A DNA stretch of 64,000 nucleotides from Acanthococcus lagerstroemiae. Taxonomy: Eukaryota; Arthropoda; Insecta; Hemiptera; Eriococcidae. The translations under genes and the position numbers were made by a program. The stretch is from positions 23,958,603 through 24,022,602 of the forward strand of contig CM063112.1 in the NCBI GenBank assembly GCA_031841125.1, in the 5' to 3' direction. Below the pieces are notes generated by a model that was not told the origin of the DNA, did no database searches, and was given only the letters and a program-made list of their open reading frames with translations. Positions 11,813 through 22,079 of the stretch are shown piece by piece. Each line of letters opens with the position of its first letter. Position 1 is the stretch's first letter.

Positions 11813-12709
11813 GGGTCAAGTGGTATACAGTGACAAAAATATTGTTTTCATTTGCCAATATCTCGTCTTCTAATTGATCAATCTTAAGGTTTTCTTATTG
11901 TTGAAGAGCGATGAAATTTCTCTACAACAGATCAAAATTTGAATATTTTTCGTTGACAGTGAATGAAGTTATAGACAAAAGGGTAAAAGCATAATTTTGT
12001 GTCACTGCGGACAGTGACACAGCCCATGGTCTACAGTGACATAGTGAGAAAATCGGTAAAACATGGAATAATAAGCATCATTTATTTCAGATTATTAAAG
12101 TTATGTAAGTCGTCGACAAATGTGTACTCGTAAAACATGGAATACCTAATAAGCATCATTTATTTCAGATTATTAAAGTTATGTAAGTCCTCGACAAAAG
12201 TGTACTGAGATTCTGACGTGATTACCTAATAATGGTGACCAAATCCTTGTGGGCAATCCAGGCTTCATCGGTGACATTTGGAAATAAAATTTATTTGTAT
12301 CATGCTATTTTCGCGGGAACGTCATTTTATACAAATTATTGGCTATTTCCAAGACTTGACCGATGTTCAAAATATTGTCATTAATTTTTTTTTTTAAAGT
12401 ACATCATTGGAAAGAGGACATGTTCTACCGTCTAATTAAACATCAAAATTACTCACTTCCGCTTTTATTTATTTATTTTTATTGAGCTAATTTGAATTAT
12501 CATTTTCTCCCCTTTGCCTCTACCAAAATTTAATTAGGAATTGGACCAGGTAAATTACCACAGAATGTAGAGGAAAAAAAAATAGACGGATAGATGTATT
12601 ACACTAGGACACATAACACATCTCATTTGCAGATACCTAGCGCTAGTAGTATGAAAGATATATCGATTGTGTCACTGCGTACCATGGCGCACTGTGTACC
12701 ACTTGATCC
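11813..12709. mobile_element. Non-autonomous DNA transposon, 897 bp, TA target
   Basis: Ends GGGTCAAGTGGTATACAGTG and (complement) GGATCAAGTGGTACACAGTG form a roughly 20-bp terminal inverted repeat with three mismatches. TA lies immediately outside each end (11811-11812, 12710-12711), consistent with a TA duplication. CAGTGACA/TGTCACTG words recur inside near 12000-12045 and 12665. No coding sequence. Confidence 0.7.
12056..12208. repeat. Tandem duplication of about 75 bp
   Basis: GTAAAACATGGAAT...GTCCTCGACAAA is present twice in a row (12056-12129 and 12130-12208), the second copy with a small CCTAA insertion. It lies inside the 897-bp TA-flanked element. Confidence 0.85.
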
Positions 12710-13154
12710 TACTCATTAAAGTAATCAACTGATCAAAAAGAATTATTATTGATCAATTAAAAATAATTAATTAATTAAAAACAATAGTTTTATTTTAAAT
12801 AATCAATTAATCACTAAAAAAAGATGAATGCAAATTTATAAATGGAAACTCGATCAATTTATTAAAATTAATTATGTTTTCAAATAATTAATTGATCAAA
12901 AACAATTAAGCAAAATTAATAATTAAAAAATAATTCAAAAAACACAAAAATTGAAAAACTCTATTAGTCAAAAACACATAATTTAAAAAATTTATTAATC
13001 AAAAACATTCGATAATCAAAAGTAAGTGATTAATTAAAGACAACTGAATAACTGAAATGAATTAATCTAATAAAATCAATCAATTAACTGAAAACAATTA
13101 ATTAATTAAGAATTGATTGGTTTAAACAATTAATTAATTAGAATCTGGGACAGC

Positions 13155-13575
13155 GCATGTCCCACTGGTAGAGCAACCCAATACGCCAAATCCTGCCAGT
13201 TACCTAGGTAACTAAAGGGGAACCAAGGGTAACTGACAGGTTTCTGGGTAATCTGAGGGTGACTGAGGGTTGCAAATGGGTAACTTTTCCGCGAGTAGCT
13301 AGAGAGTAACTAAATCCCGTCAGTTATCTAAGGAACTAAAGGAGAAAACTAAGGGTAACTGAGGATTGCAAATGGGTAACTTACCCAGAAAGGGGAACCA
13401 CGGGTAACCGAGAATTGCTAATGGGTAACTTTTTCGCGGGTAACTAGGGTAACTGATTGCGTGTCGGGAATGAGAGACAAGGAGATTATTTCCGAAACAA
13501 CCACCACCATCTACCGAGATATGAGTGAGCTAAGATAATGCTGCTGTTGGTACTCTACCAGTGGGGTACAACCGG
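13155..13575. repeat. GGGTAACTG minisatellite inside an inverted repeat
   Basis: GTCCCACTGGTAGAG near 13159 is mirrored by CTCTACCAGTGGGG near 13553. Between them run irregular copies of GGGTAACTGAGGGTTGCAAAT (13200-13450). This could be a MITE with an expanded core; no target duplication seen. Confidence 0.5.
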
Positions 13576-13599
13576 CATTGTTTTCAACGTATATTTGAC

Positions 13600-15990
13600 C
13601 CAGTAGAATTTTTCAGAAACTGGTGGGACAAACGGCGTTCTGTAGCAGGGTGGTTATTATTTTCGGCGAATTTTCCCCTCACTTGTCCCTGACTTTCCCA
13701 GAGACAAATTCTCTCCATAGAATAATAAAAAATACTTATATATTATACTGATAAGAACCCCTCCTTATTAAAGATATGAGATTAACTTTTTTTCAATACA
13801 GTAAACTTGTTATTTTTTTCTTTTTCTTTCGAACGTAGGGAGCGTCACGCGAAACGCATTTTGCATTAGGATTTTCTACTTCATCCAGCAGGTTCCTTCT
13901 TTCTTAAAAAATTCCCTGACTTTTACTGAAAATTTCAAAATTCCCTGACTTCTCCCTGACGGACTAAATTCCCTGACTTTTCATTCTCTAACGCAAGTTT
14001 ATGACTAGGTAAAACTCTTCTGAACGACTTCAAGGCTATCCCAGGAGTAATCGAGACTTCTTCAGGATTCGGGATTTCTTTGAGATTCCTAGAGATTTCC
14101 AAGGCATTTTTTGTACACAACAAAATATCTTTCTCTAGAACTATCAACCTGCTTAAGACCCTTACAGATTAATCTCAGACTTTTGAAGGCTCCTCCAGAC
14201 GGCATTTAGACTTTCTAAGACTCTTTTAGAGCTTTGTTTCAGATATCTGAAGCAAATGTTAGCTCCTTCAAGATTCTTTAAAACATATCTAAGACTTATT
14301 AATAACCTACACCTAGGTAATTGTAATTATTTCCAGTCTTGGAATTTTTTTTTAGGAATATTGAAGATTTTCCGAGATTTTTATTCATTTTTATTTTATT
14401 TACTAAAACTTGATTCATGAACAGTTACCTATTTAAGACTCCCTTGGGCTGATTTCAAACTTTCGGAAACTCACCCGAAAACGTTAGAAAATACAAAATA
14501 CTCCGGAGGCTTTTTAAAAAGTTGTTGAAGCTTTTTAGAAATTTTGAAGATTTTCCGAGGGTTTTTTTTTAACTCACTAAGACACTTGATTTTTGAACGA
14601 AAAGCAGAAAAAACAATATGCGCGTCCTGTAACCGCCGCCAGTTCACATGAATAAGGTATTACAACGGCAGGACGTACACCCAACAGATCAGAAAGATTG
14701 ATACTGTGCATGTTGTGGACATTACCCCTCTAAGACTCCTTTGGACCATCTTCAAACTTTCGGAGACTCATCCAAAAGCGTTCAGAAAATACTCCTGAAG
14801 CTCTTTTAAGCTTTTAAAAAGTTGTTGAAGCTTCTTCAAGACTTTTCTAAGACTCTAGAAAACTTCTCTTAAAACTTCTTCAAGACTCTTCCACGCATGT
14901 TTAAGCTTATTTTTATAAGATTCTTCAAGATTTGTTTCTAATCAAGAGTTGACCGACTGAGACTTGTAAGACGCTTCCAAACGTGTTAAAAAAACCAGTC
15001 GGGTATATTTAATGTACTCTTTGTGTTTCTTAAAAGTCTACTTAAACTTATTTGATATCCTCCTGGTCAGTTTTAGCCACAAAACGAATCTGAAAAAGTT
15101 CTATATAACCCTGGGAAAAACTGAAAATGTCTCTCAAGGGCTCGTGAAATAGCAGGGCAAGATTTGAAAATAAAGAATATTGAATTTGCATTGGACTTTT
15201 TTATTGAACCTTTTCAAATACCTAATGACAACCAAAAATGAACACCTTTGCAAAAATTTTTCTGTTTATTCATTTTTTAAAGAATTTTTCCTTTTAAGAA
15301 CTGACTTTTTCTCAAATAATATGCATTCCGTCAAGTTTCTCACAACTTTAATAATATTATTATATGTACTACTTATTTCTTCATTTTTCAGTTTTTTATT
15401 GGACCAATATTAAAATTATTGGACTTGCATTGGATCTACCTGACTGTTTGAACCAATAGACACCCCCTGAATAGTCTCAAACGAGTCCAAAAATACCTTC
15501 GAAGACAGTTTCAAGCAAGCCTGGAAAAGTTTAGAAGAAACTACAACACGTTTAAAAGAATCTTAATAAAGTCCGGAAATTCTCAGGTTTGGAAACGTCT
15601 CAAGTCTCCCAACGGTTCGAAACCTAGCTGAATGCAATGAATCACAAAATGTCTAGTACACATCTAAAAGAATCTTAAAACACATTTGGAAGACAAAGGT
15701 GAGGAACCCTCAAAATTTCACGTTCACCAGAATTTCCAGCAAGTAGAACAGCATCCAGGGACTGATTCCTACATAAGTGTGCCTATAGGTAGTTTTAAGA
15801 ATACCAAATTGTAATATACCAAAACATGATTTTGACATCTTGTTACTTTCATTCTTTCTTCTTTTTTCTCAACTCTGAGTCGTGTCAAAACCCTTTTTAC
15901 ACTTTGGGAGTCGGAATCGAGGGCCAAAAAGTAAAACACGCCGGATGTATTCAAATAAGACTCTACTGCGTAGATACGAATTCTAGGGGT
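13600..15990. repeat. Degenerate AAGACTCTTC-type repeat and MITE fragments
   Basis: 13640-13990 repeats TCCCTGACTTT words, a fragment of some inactive element. 14000-15700 is an irregular repeat of CTTCAAGACTTTTC/AAGACTC words; two longer blocks at 14440-14520 and 14730-14800 are copies of each other (CTTTCGGA.ACTCA.CC.AAA.CGTT). The same family reappears at 37840-38210. No gene seen up to the exon at 15997. Confidence 0.5.
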
Positions 15991-15996
15991 ACTCAC

Positions 15997-16165
15997 CATT
16001 CAGCACGTGAACTTGTATGCTGGCGACATCCGTATTGGAAGGACTACACGAGTACTTTCCCGAATCTGATAACTGAGCTTTCTGTATGATCAGGCAACTG
16101 ATGGTGGTGTCCCCTTTGACGGTTATTAGGCTGACTCCACCTCGGTTCGAGTCGTAGCTGATCAC
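15997..16165 (-). CDS. dpr-like gene, exon for the second half of Ig domain 2
   Basis: Bounded by the minus-strand acceptor TTTTCCCAACAG (right of 16165) and donor GTGAGTACC (left of 15997). It translates from the first base as VISYDSNRGGVSLITVKGD, then LIIQKAQLSDSGKYSC, then VASIQVHVLNG. The RGGVS.IT.KGD block, the DSGKY.C cysteine strand and the VHVLNG end are the hallmark of the second Ig domain of Dpr proteins. It enters in phase 0 and leaves in phase 1, matching the exons at 46468-46595 and 8660-8796. Dpr proteins are neuronal surface receptors that pair with DIP proteins. The remaining upstream exons (signal peptide, Ig domain 1) are not visible and must lie beyond 64000. Confidence 0.9.
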
Positions 16166-16390
16166 CTGTTGGGAAAATCAAAAACGAAAAACAAATTAGA
16201 GACATCAGAAAGCCAGCGTTCATAGTCTATGGCTGTCAAATCGCAATTTGCGTACAGTGGCGTACATCCACCCTATTAGATGTGGTAACCACCAGAGTTC
16301 AGTGAGTGCTGATCTGACAAAAGAGAGAAAAAAGAAAGAGTTAGATCGAAAGAGTCTTACCCTTGCATCAGTAGGATACTATAATAAACG

Positions 16391-16697
16391 ATGGGTATAC
16401 TCCATTTCACGAAGGCAATGCCCGGGTTATCAGTGGCAAATGCAAACAAGATTCACAAGAGTGCTCATCGTTTGTTTGCCCCAGGACCTCTTTTCCCCCA
16501 AAAATTCTTGTTTTAGTACTGAAAAGTTGAAAAATAAACTGAAAACATCGGCTGATACGTAGAATATTGAACTCGGAATTTATTCGCGAAATAAAGACTG
16601 CACAGCTCGGTGCGTTTGTTTTGTGAATGACGATGCCCATTCACCCGCCGCTGAACACTGATAACTCGGGCGTTTCTTTCGTGAAATGGAGTATAGA
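16391..16697. repeat. Fold-back element, arms of about 38 bp
   Basis: 16387-16427 (GTATACTCCATTTCACGAA ... GTTATCAGT) is repeated inverted at 16658-16697. The middle 230 bp shows nothing coding. First of a run of adjacent hairpins. Confidence 0.8.
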
Positions 16698-16700
16698 ATC

Positions 16701-16835
16701 CATGGCCGTCATTTTAGTTTTTGTTTACTTTTTGCGAGTATGTATCAGTGTATATTTTAAACCATTTAACACCAGATAACATTACACTGATAACTACTCA
16801 CAAAAAGTAAACAAAACCAAAATGGCGGTTATCGA
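16701..16835. repeat. Fold-back element, arms of about 50 bp
   Basis: 16704-16755 pairs with 16780-16833 (shared core TTTGTTTACTTTTTG, then GAGTA and ATCAGTGTA), leaving a loop of about 25 bases. About eight mismatches, so older than the neighbours. Confidence 0.8.
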
Positions 16836-17178
16836 TTTGATTAGAGCTCTGAAGTCTGGTCCAGTTAAGAAACATAACTGGCTACCCGCAATACACATCG
16901 ATATATGGGTATTTTGAAGTTGGAGGGGAAGGACGAGTTCAAGAATACGTTATCAGCGCCGTGAAAACAATATGCTTCTTAACTGGACCAGACTTCATAA
17001 CTTTGTGTGAGTACAATCGTCCGCCATTTTGACATCAACCTGACCCGTAGATGCCGAATTGACTACACGGTACGCTCCGCATAGTCGGATTCGGCATCCA
17101 CGGGCGCAGTTGGAGTCAAAATGGCGGACGATTGTACTCACACGAATTTATAGAGCTCTAATTCGATCTATCGTTTTT
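16828..17178. repeat. Nested inverted repeats with GAAGTCTGGTCCAG stem
   Basis: A 21-bp perfect stem pairs 16851-16871 with 16976-16996. Outside it, ATCGATTTGATTAGAGCTCT (16831-16850) is mirrored by AGAGCTCTAATTCGATCTAT (17153-17172). The outer pair therefore encloses both this stem and the hairpin at 17005-17143, suggesting that one fold-back element inserted into another. Confidence 0.75.
17005..17143. repeat. Palindromic MITE, family member 1
   Basis: Arms GTGTGAGTACAATCGTCCGC... (17005-17033) and the exact complement (17115-17143). The centre reads GATGCCGAATTGACTAC, then CGGTACG, then GGCATCCACGGG. The same centre occurs in the hairpin at 44832-44981, whose arms differ in sequence but remain paired. 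Confidence 0.85.
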
Positions 17179-17259
17179 AATAGACCTTTTCCCGGTGACG
17201 TCATGAGGAGGACTGTTGCGCAGCTGCTCCTGCCAGTCGCAGCCATCAGGGTCCAGCTC

Positions 17260-17498
17260 TTTTTGTTTACATTCATTTTATATGTAAAACTCTATGAGCG
17301 AACATTTATTCTCCTTTGCAAGTCCATAAATATGAAAGAGAGCATTTCTTAATGCTCCCGGACGCTTATTTACAATCTAAAAGCATTTAGTTTTGATTTT
17401 AATCATCGTTCAGTATTAGGAAATGCTCTCTTTCATATTTATGGACTCGCAAAGAAGAAAAAATGTTCGTTCATGGAGTTTTACACGAAAAATGAATA
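17260..17498. repeat. Hairpin element, arms of about 65 bp
   Basis: 17284-17350 pairs with 17418-17485 (shared GAGAGCATTTC and CCATAAATATGAAAG), loop about 68 bases; TTTACATTCATTTT / AAAAATGAAT extends the pairing outward. It abuts the TIR of the next element at 17499 and seems to have inserted in the left arm of the large inverted repeat, since the right arm lacks it. Confidence 0.8.
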
Positions 17499-17689
17499 CA
17501 GGGCGTTCCACGAAAGTTACCCCCCACATTTTCCCCGAACCGATCGGTGGATCTTTGCCGGATAAATTGACATCTCCCTGCGGTAAGGTCTATAGTTCCT
17601 CCAGGGCTTGAAAAATTTTCTCCCCCATTTAGAGGGGGCTGTAACGTACCACCAACTTCGGAATCTTAAATGGAAAGTGCCTTTATAAG

Positions 17690-18880
17690 GGCATATCCTG
17701 CAAAATACGAATCTGTGAAAGAAATTCAAAATTCATTAATTTCAGGAGGCAAGGGGCCTAAAGATGACCAAAATCCATCAAGAATCAAAGTGTCATAACC
17801 TAGCAAACAAACGATTGAAAGAGGGGTTTTCGAGGTCACGGATTCCGAATACACGATTTAACCCGGTTTAGGGCTTTAGAATCCAAATTTTCAACCTAAA
17901 ATTGGTTCCATATTCACAAATTTTTGACTTTCTGAATGCTGATTATTAAAGTGGCTTCACGCACATCGTTGAATAGGTAACTTCCACCAGAGTATGAATC
18001 CATGAAAAAAATTTCAAAATTCATCAAATTTTGGGGTAAGGGGCCTACAGATGATCAAAATCCGTCCAAAATTGAAGTTTCATGACCTAGCAAACAGACT
18101 ATCGAAAAGGGGGTTTTCGAGGTCGCTGATTCCGAATGTCACACTTTCCTCCCGATTCAACCCGTTTTAGGACCTTAAAATTAAATTTTAGACTCAAAAG
18201 TTATTCAAATTTACCAATTTTTGAGTTTCTGAACGCAAGTTATCAAAGTGACTTCATGCACATTGTTGGTTAGGGCAGTTCCTCCAAAATACGAATTCAT
18301 GAAGAAAAATGGCAAATTCATCAATTTTGAGAGACGGTGTCTAAAACCCTAGCCAGAATCCATCATCAAAATGTTAAGGTCTAGCGAACGAACTATCGAA
18401 AACGGGGGTTTCGAGCTCGCTGATTCTGAATCACATTATTTTTCCGATTCAACTCGTTTTAGGGCTTTAAAATTCAAAATTTAAACCTAAAATTGGTGCC
18501 ACTTACAAATCTTTGAATTTCTGATCACAGATTATTAAATGGCGGCTAGAATATTTCTTCTAAAATGCAAATCCGTGAAAAAAATTTGAATTCATCAATT
18601 TTGGGAACAGGGTGCCTAACATCAGCCAAAATCTACCCCAAAATGAAAGTGTTATGACGCAGCGTGCACACTATCGAAAAAAGGGTTTCTGAAGTCGCCG
18701 ATTCCGAATATGACATTATTCTCCCCTTTCAGCCCATTTCATAGCTTTAAAATCCAAAATCCAGATCCAAAAATGGTGTGTAAATTATTCGCAAATTTTT
18801 AAATGTCTTAATGCAGATTATCAAAATGGCTTCATACACATTTTCCCCCAAAATATGAGTCTGTGGGGGAAAAAGTCCAA
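17690..18880. repeat. Tandem repeat of about 290 bp, left arm
   Basis: Four diverging copies, recognisable by GGGGCCTAAAGATGACCAAAA near 17752, 18040, 18336 and 18612, each followed by CCTAGCAAACAAAC... and GTTTTCGAGGTC. Copy 2 also carries GTGGCTTCACGCACATCGTT. The inverse array sits at 20500-21450. Confidence 0.85.
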
Positions 18881-18889
18881 TCCGTAACC

Positions 18890-20335
18890 TGTAAGTAAGG
18901 TCTAGTCTCTCAAGTGTTCCGATGAGATTCTTCGGAAATTGTCGGAATTTTTTCCCAGTTATTTCCAATTAAAATTCCTTACAAAATCATCGGAGAGTTT
19001 CCCTGAACTTTGCTGATGAAATTCTACTGAAATTATCGGCAATTTATCCAAAAAATTTCCGATGAAAATCTCTGGAAATCATCGAGTCATTTTTCTGAAG
19101 AAATTCTTCAAAAATCATCAGAGGTACTTCTCGGTTATTGCCGATAAAATCTTTTAGAATAATTGCAGATTTTATCTAAAACTTCGAAAGAAAGTCTCCT
19201 AAAATCATCGGATTTTCTTTTCAATCATGTCTGATAAAATTCTTCGAAAATAATCGTAAATTTTTCCTAAAATCATCGGATTTTCTTTTCAATCATGTCT
19301 GATAAAATTCTTTGAAAATAATCGTAAATTTTTCCTTAAGTTTTCGATTAAATTCCTGGGAAATTATCTTGGATAGTCAAAGGAATCTCCTCGAAAATTT
19401 CTCATGAAATTTTTTGGGAGACTTTTCCCGAAAAATTTTAATGAGATTCTTCGGAAACTGTCGGTAATTTATCCCGGAAATTTCCGAGTGGATATTATCG
19501 AAACTTTTTTCTGAAGAAATCCTTCAAAAATTAGCAGAGATACTTCTCAGTGATTTCCAAAATATGGGATGATTACAGATTTGCTCTAAAATTTCCAGAA
19601 AAATTCTCTTGAAATTATCGGAGATTTTTTTCAATGAAGTCTGTTGGAACTTGAAAATGTGATCGGAAATTTTTTTTAATACGAGAATTCGATCGACTTC
19701 CCCGGAAATTATCGGAATTTTTTTCAAAAAATTTTCTGATGAACATCTCTAAAAATCATTAGGAGATTTTCCCCGAAGTTTTGAATGATATTCCTCCGAG
19801 ATTATCGAACATTCTTCCTAATCATTTTTGATTAATTTCAAAAACTGATGGAGTTTTCCACCGAATTTCAAAAATTATCGGAAAATTCTTTCAAAGCATT
19901 TTGATGAAATTTGTTGGAAAATACTGAAAATCTTCTCTAAAGATTTTCGATAAAATTCTTCGAAAATCTTCAGATTTTCCTCGAACTTAGTTGATGAAAT
20001 TCTTCTGAAATTATCGGTAATTTATCCCCCAAAGATTTCCGATGAAAATCTCTGGAAATCATCTTTGAAGAAATCCTTCAAAAATCATCAGAGGTACTTC
20101 TTAGTAATTTCCAATAACATCCTTTGGCATGATTGCAGATTCGCCCAAAATTCTCCTAAAATCATCGGAGATTTTTTCCATGAAGTCCGATGAAATCATC
20201 TGAAAATTATCGGAAATTTTTCCTTAACAATTTTCGATAAATTTCCTCGGGCTTTTTCTTTGAACATCAAAGGAATCTTTCTTGAAAATTTCTTAAGAAA
20301 TACTTTGGAAATTATCGGGGGTTTTCGAGTCCGTA
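18890..20335. repeat. Minisatellite of about 45 bp (GATTTCCGATGAAATTC type)
   Basis: Irregular copies of a unit like TTTCCGATGAAATTCTTCGG followed by AAATTATCGGAGATTTTTCC. The same family forms the 47.7-52.6 kb array and the 36340-36540 fragment. It sits at the centre of the large inverted repeat. Period near 45 bp, with many substitutions and indels. Confidence 0.85.
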
Positions 20336-20499
20336 ACAGCGCCCACACGGAGCCCGCAGAGTAATGTTGCGTTAGACGGCCATCCTGTGCCGGCTTATTC
20401 ATATCACCACACAACATGCGGCGTCCCCCTATGTTGCGCGATAAACTGAATAACCCTGTATGTCTTGTAAGTCCCGAAATGTCAAAAATTTGCACATGA

Positions 20500-21450
20500 C
20501 ACCACCTTCCTCATCCAAATTTCGGATTTCGGGGCCCTAGGATGCGCTGGATGTAGTAAATCACGTGATGAACCCAAACTTTTTTCGCACAGATTTGTTT
20601 TTGGGGGGAAGTTCACTTTCCAATGACGTGCATAAAGTCATTTGGATAATCTACAATGAGAAATTTAAAAATTTGTAAATGGCAGCACTTTTAGGTATCT
20701 GATTTTGGATAGGTTTTGGCTAGGGTTCAACCCTGGCTCCCAAAATTTATGAATTTGCCATTTTTCTTCACGAATTCGTATTTTGGAGGAACTGCCCTAT
20801 CCAACGATGTGCATGAAGCCACTTTGATAACTTGCGTTCAGAAACCCAAAATTGAATCACTTGTGAGTTTAAAATTGAATTTTAGAGCCCTAGAACGGGT
20901 TGAATCAGGAGGAAAGTGTGACATTCGGAATCAGCCTTTTCGATAGTCTGTTTGCTAGGTTATGATACTTCAATTTTGGGCGGATTTTGGTTATCTCTAG
21001 GCCGCTTACCCCCAAATTTGATGAATTCTGAAATTTTTTTCATGGATTCATACTCTGGAAGAAGTTTCCTACTCAACGATGTGCGTGAAGCCACTTTAAT
21101 AATCAGCATTCAGAAAGTCAAAAATTTGTGAATATGAAACCAATTTTAGGTTGAAAATTTGGATTTTAAAGCCCTAAACCGGGTTAAATCGTGTATTTGG
21201 AATCCGTGACCTCGAAAACCGCTCTTTCAATCGTTTGTTTGCTAGATTATCGCGCTTTGATTTTTGATGGATTTTGGTCATCTTTAGGCCCCTCGCCTCC
21301 TAAAATTGATGAATTTTGAATCTTTTTCACAGATTCGTATTTCGCAGGATATGCTCTTCCCAGCGATGTGCATAAAGACATACCTCTCCATTTAAGATTC
21401 CGAAGTTGGTGGCACGTTACAGCCTCCCATAAATGGGGGAGTAAATTTTT
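20500..21450. repeat. Tandem repeat of about 290 bp, right arm (inverted)
   Basis: Complementary to 17690-18880: for instance 21040-21130 mirrors 17935-18005 with few mismatches (AACGATGTGCGTGAAGCCAC). Only about three units, one fewer than the left arm. Confidence 0.85.
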
Positions 21451-21641
21451 CAAGCTCCCTAGAAAAACTAGACTAGCCTACCGCAGGAAGATGGCAGTTT
21501 GTCCGGCAAAGATCCGCCGATCAGTTCAGAAAAAAATGTAGGGGTAACTTTCGTGGGACACCCAGTATAAACCGAACAAGCTGGACCCTACAGGCTGCGA
21601 ATTTCTGCGAATGCGGGAGCAGCTGCGCAACAGTCCTCCTC

Positions 21642-22077
21642 ATGACAAGACCGATTGGCGAGTTTTTGGCGTTTCTGGGTAGACTTGGCCGTAGTGTAAG
21701 GAGAAGACAGGGTAACATTGTGGTAGCAAGCGACTTCAACGCAAAAGCCCTACAATGGGGGTCCAGAAGAACCGACCAACGCGGGGACACTATGGTCAAC
21801 TGGATCGTCGAGCTTGATCTGTTCGTTGCCAACCGAAGGATGATCCGGATCTGTGTTCGAGGAAATGGCTGAGTCCGCCACAGATGTTACCCTGGATACG
21901 GGAGCGGTCGTGGGGCACATCGAGAACTGGCGGGTCGACACAGAGACTGACTCAACGTCTGACCACCGGTACATCGAGCTCCAGATCGGGGCATTTAGAG
22001 ACGAGCCGACACAACAACCCGTGTGCACCAATAAAAGCCACTGGCCTCGTGTGTCCCTAGAAAAGGAGGTGAGATAA
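21642..22077 (+). pseudogene. R1-like LINE endonuclease fragment
   Basis: The frame from 21642 reads IVVASDFNAKALQWGS, then RGDTMVNWIVELDLFVANR. That is the core of the apurinic-type endonuclease of R1/Jockey-type retrotransposons (SDFNAK with the catalytic D and N, then WGS). Near 21868 a one-base frameshift moves to the frame carrying SATDVTLDTG and DHRYIEL, the C-terminal endonuclease motifs (S/TD.TL and SDH). Nothing of the reverse transcriptase follows. A dead fragment, truncated at both ends and frameshifted. It immediately follows the right arm of the large inverted repeat. Confidence 0.75.
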
Positions 22078-22079
22078 AA

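Larger units (their letters stand above)
10021..13140. repeat. Degenerate AT-rich repeat (ATTAATCAAAAAC words)
   Basis: 10060-10230, 11440-11810 and 12715-13140 consist of irregular copies of a roughly 20-bp unit built on AATCAATTAATCAAAAACAA. It is interrupted by a MULE derivative (10230-11438) and a TA-flanked element (11813-12709), so those two inserted after the repeat formed. Confidence 0.75.
17499..21565. mobile_element. Large fold-back element, 4.07 kb, TA-flanked
   Basis: The left end CAGGGCGTTCCACGAAAG and the complement of the right end, CTGGGTGTCCCACGAAAG, start arms more than 1 kb long. TA lies outside both ends (17497-17498, 21566-21567). The arms contain about 290-bp tandem units (left 17690-18880, right 20500-21450) in opposite orientation, and a 45-bp-type minisatellite fills the middle. 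No transposase is visible. Pairing continues beyond the ends (17206-17260 with 21575-21645), so an inverted segmental duplication is an alternative to a simple transposon. Confidence 0.65.

Noticed and set aside
13142..13200. tRNA-like A-box (TGGTAGAGC)
   Set aside because: No B-box, no cloverleaf, and the words belong to an inverted repeat pairing with 13553.
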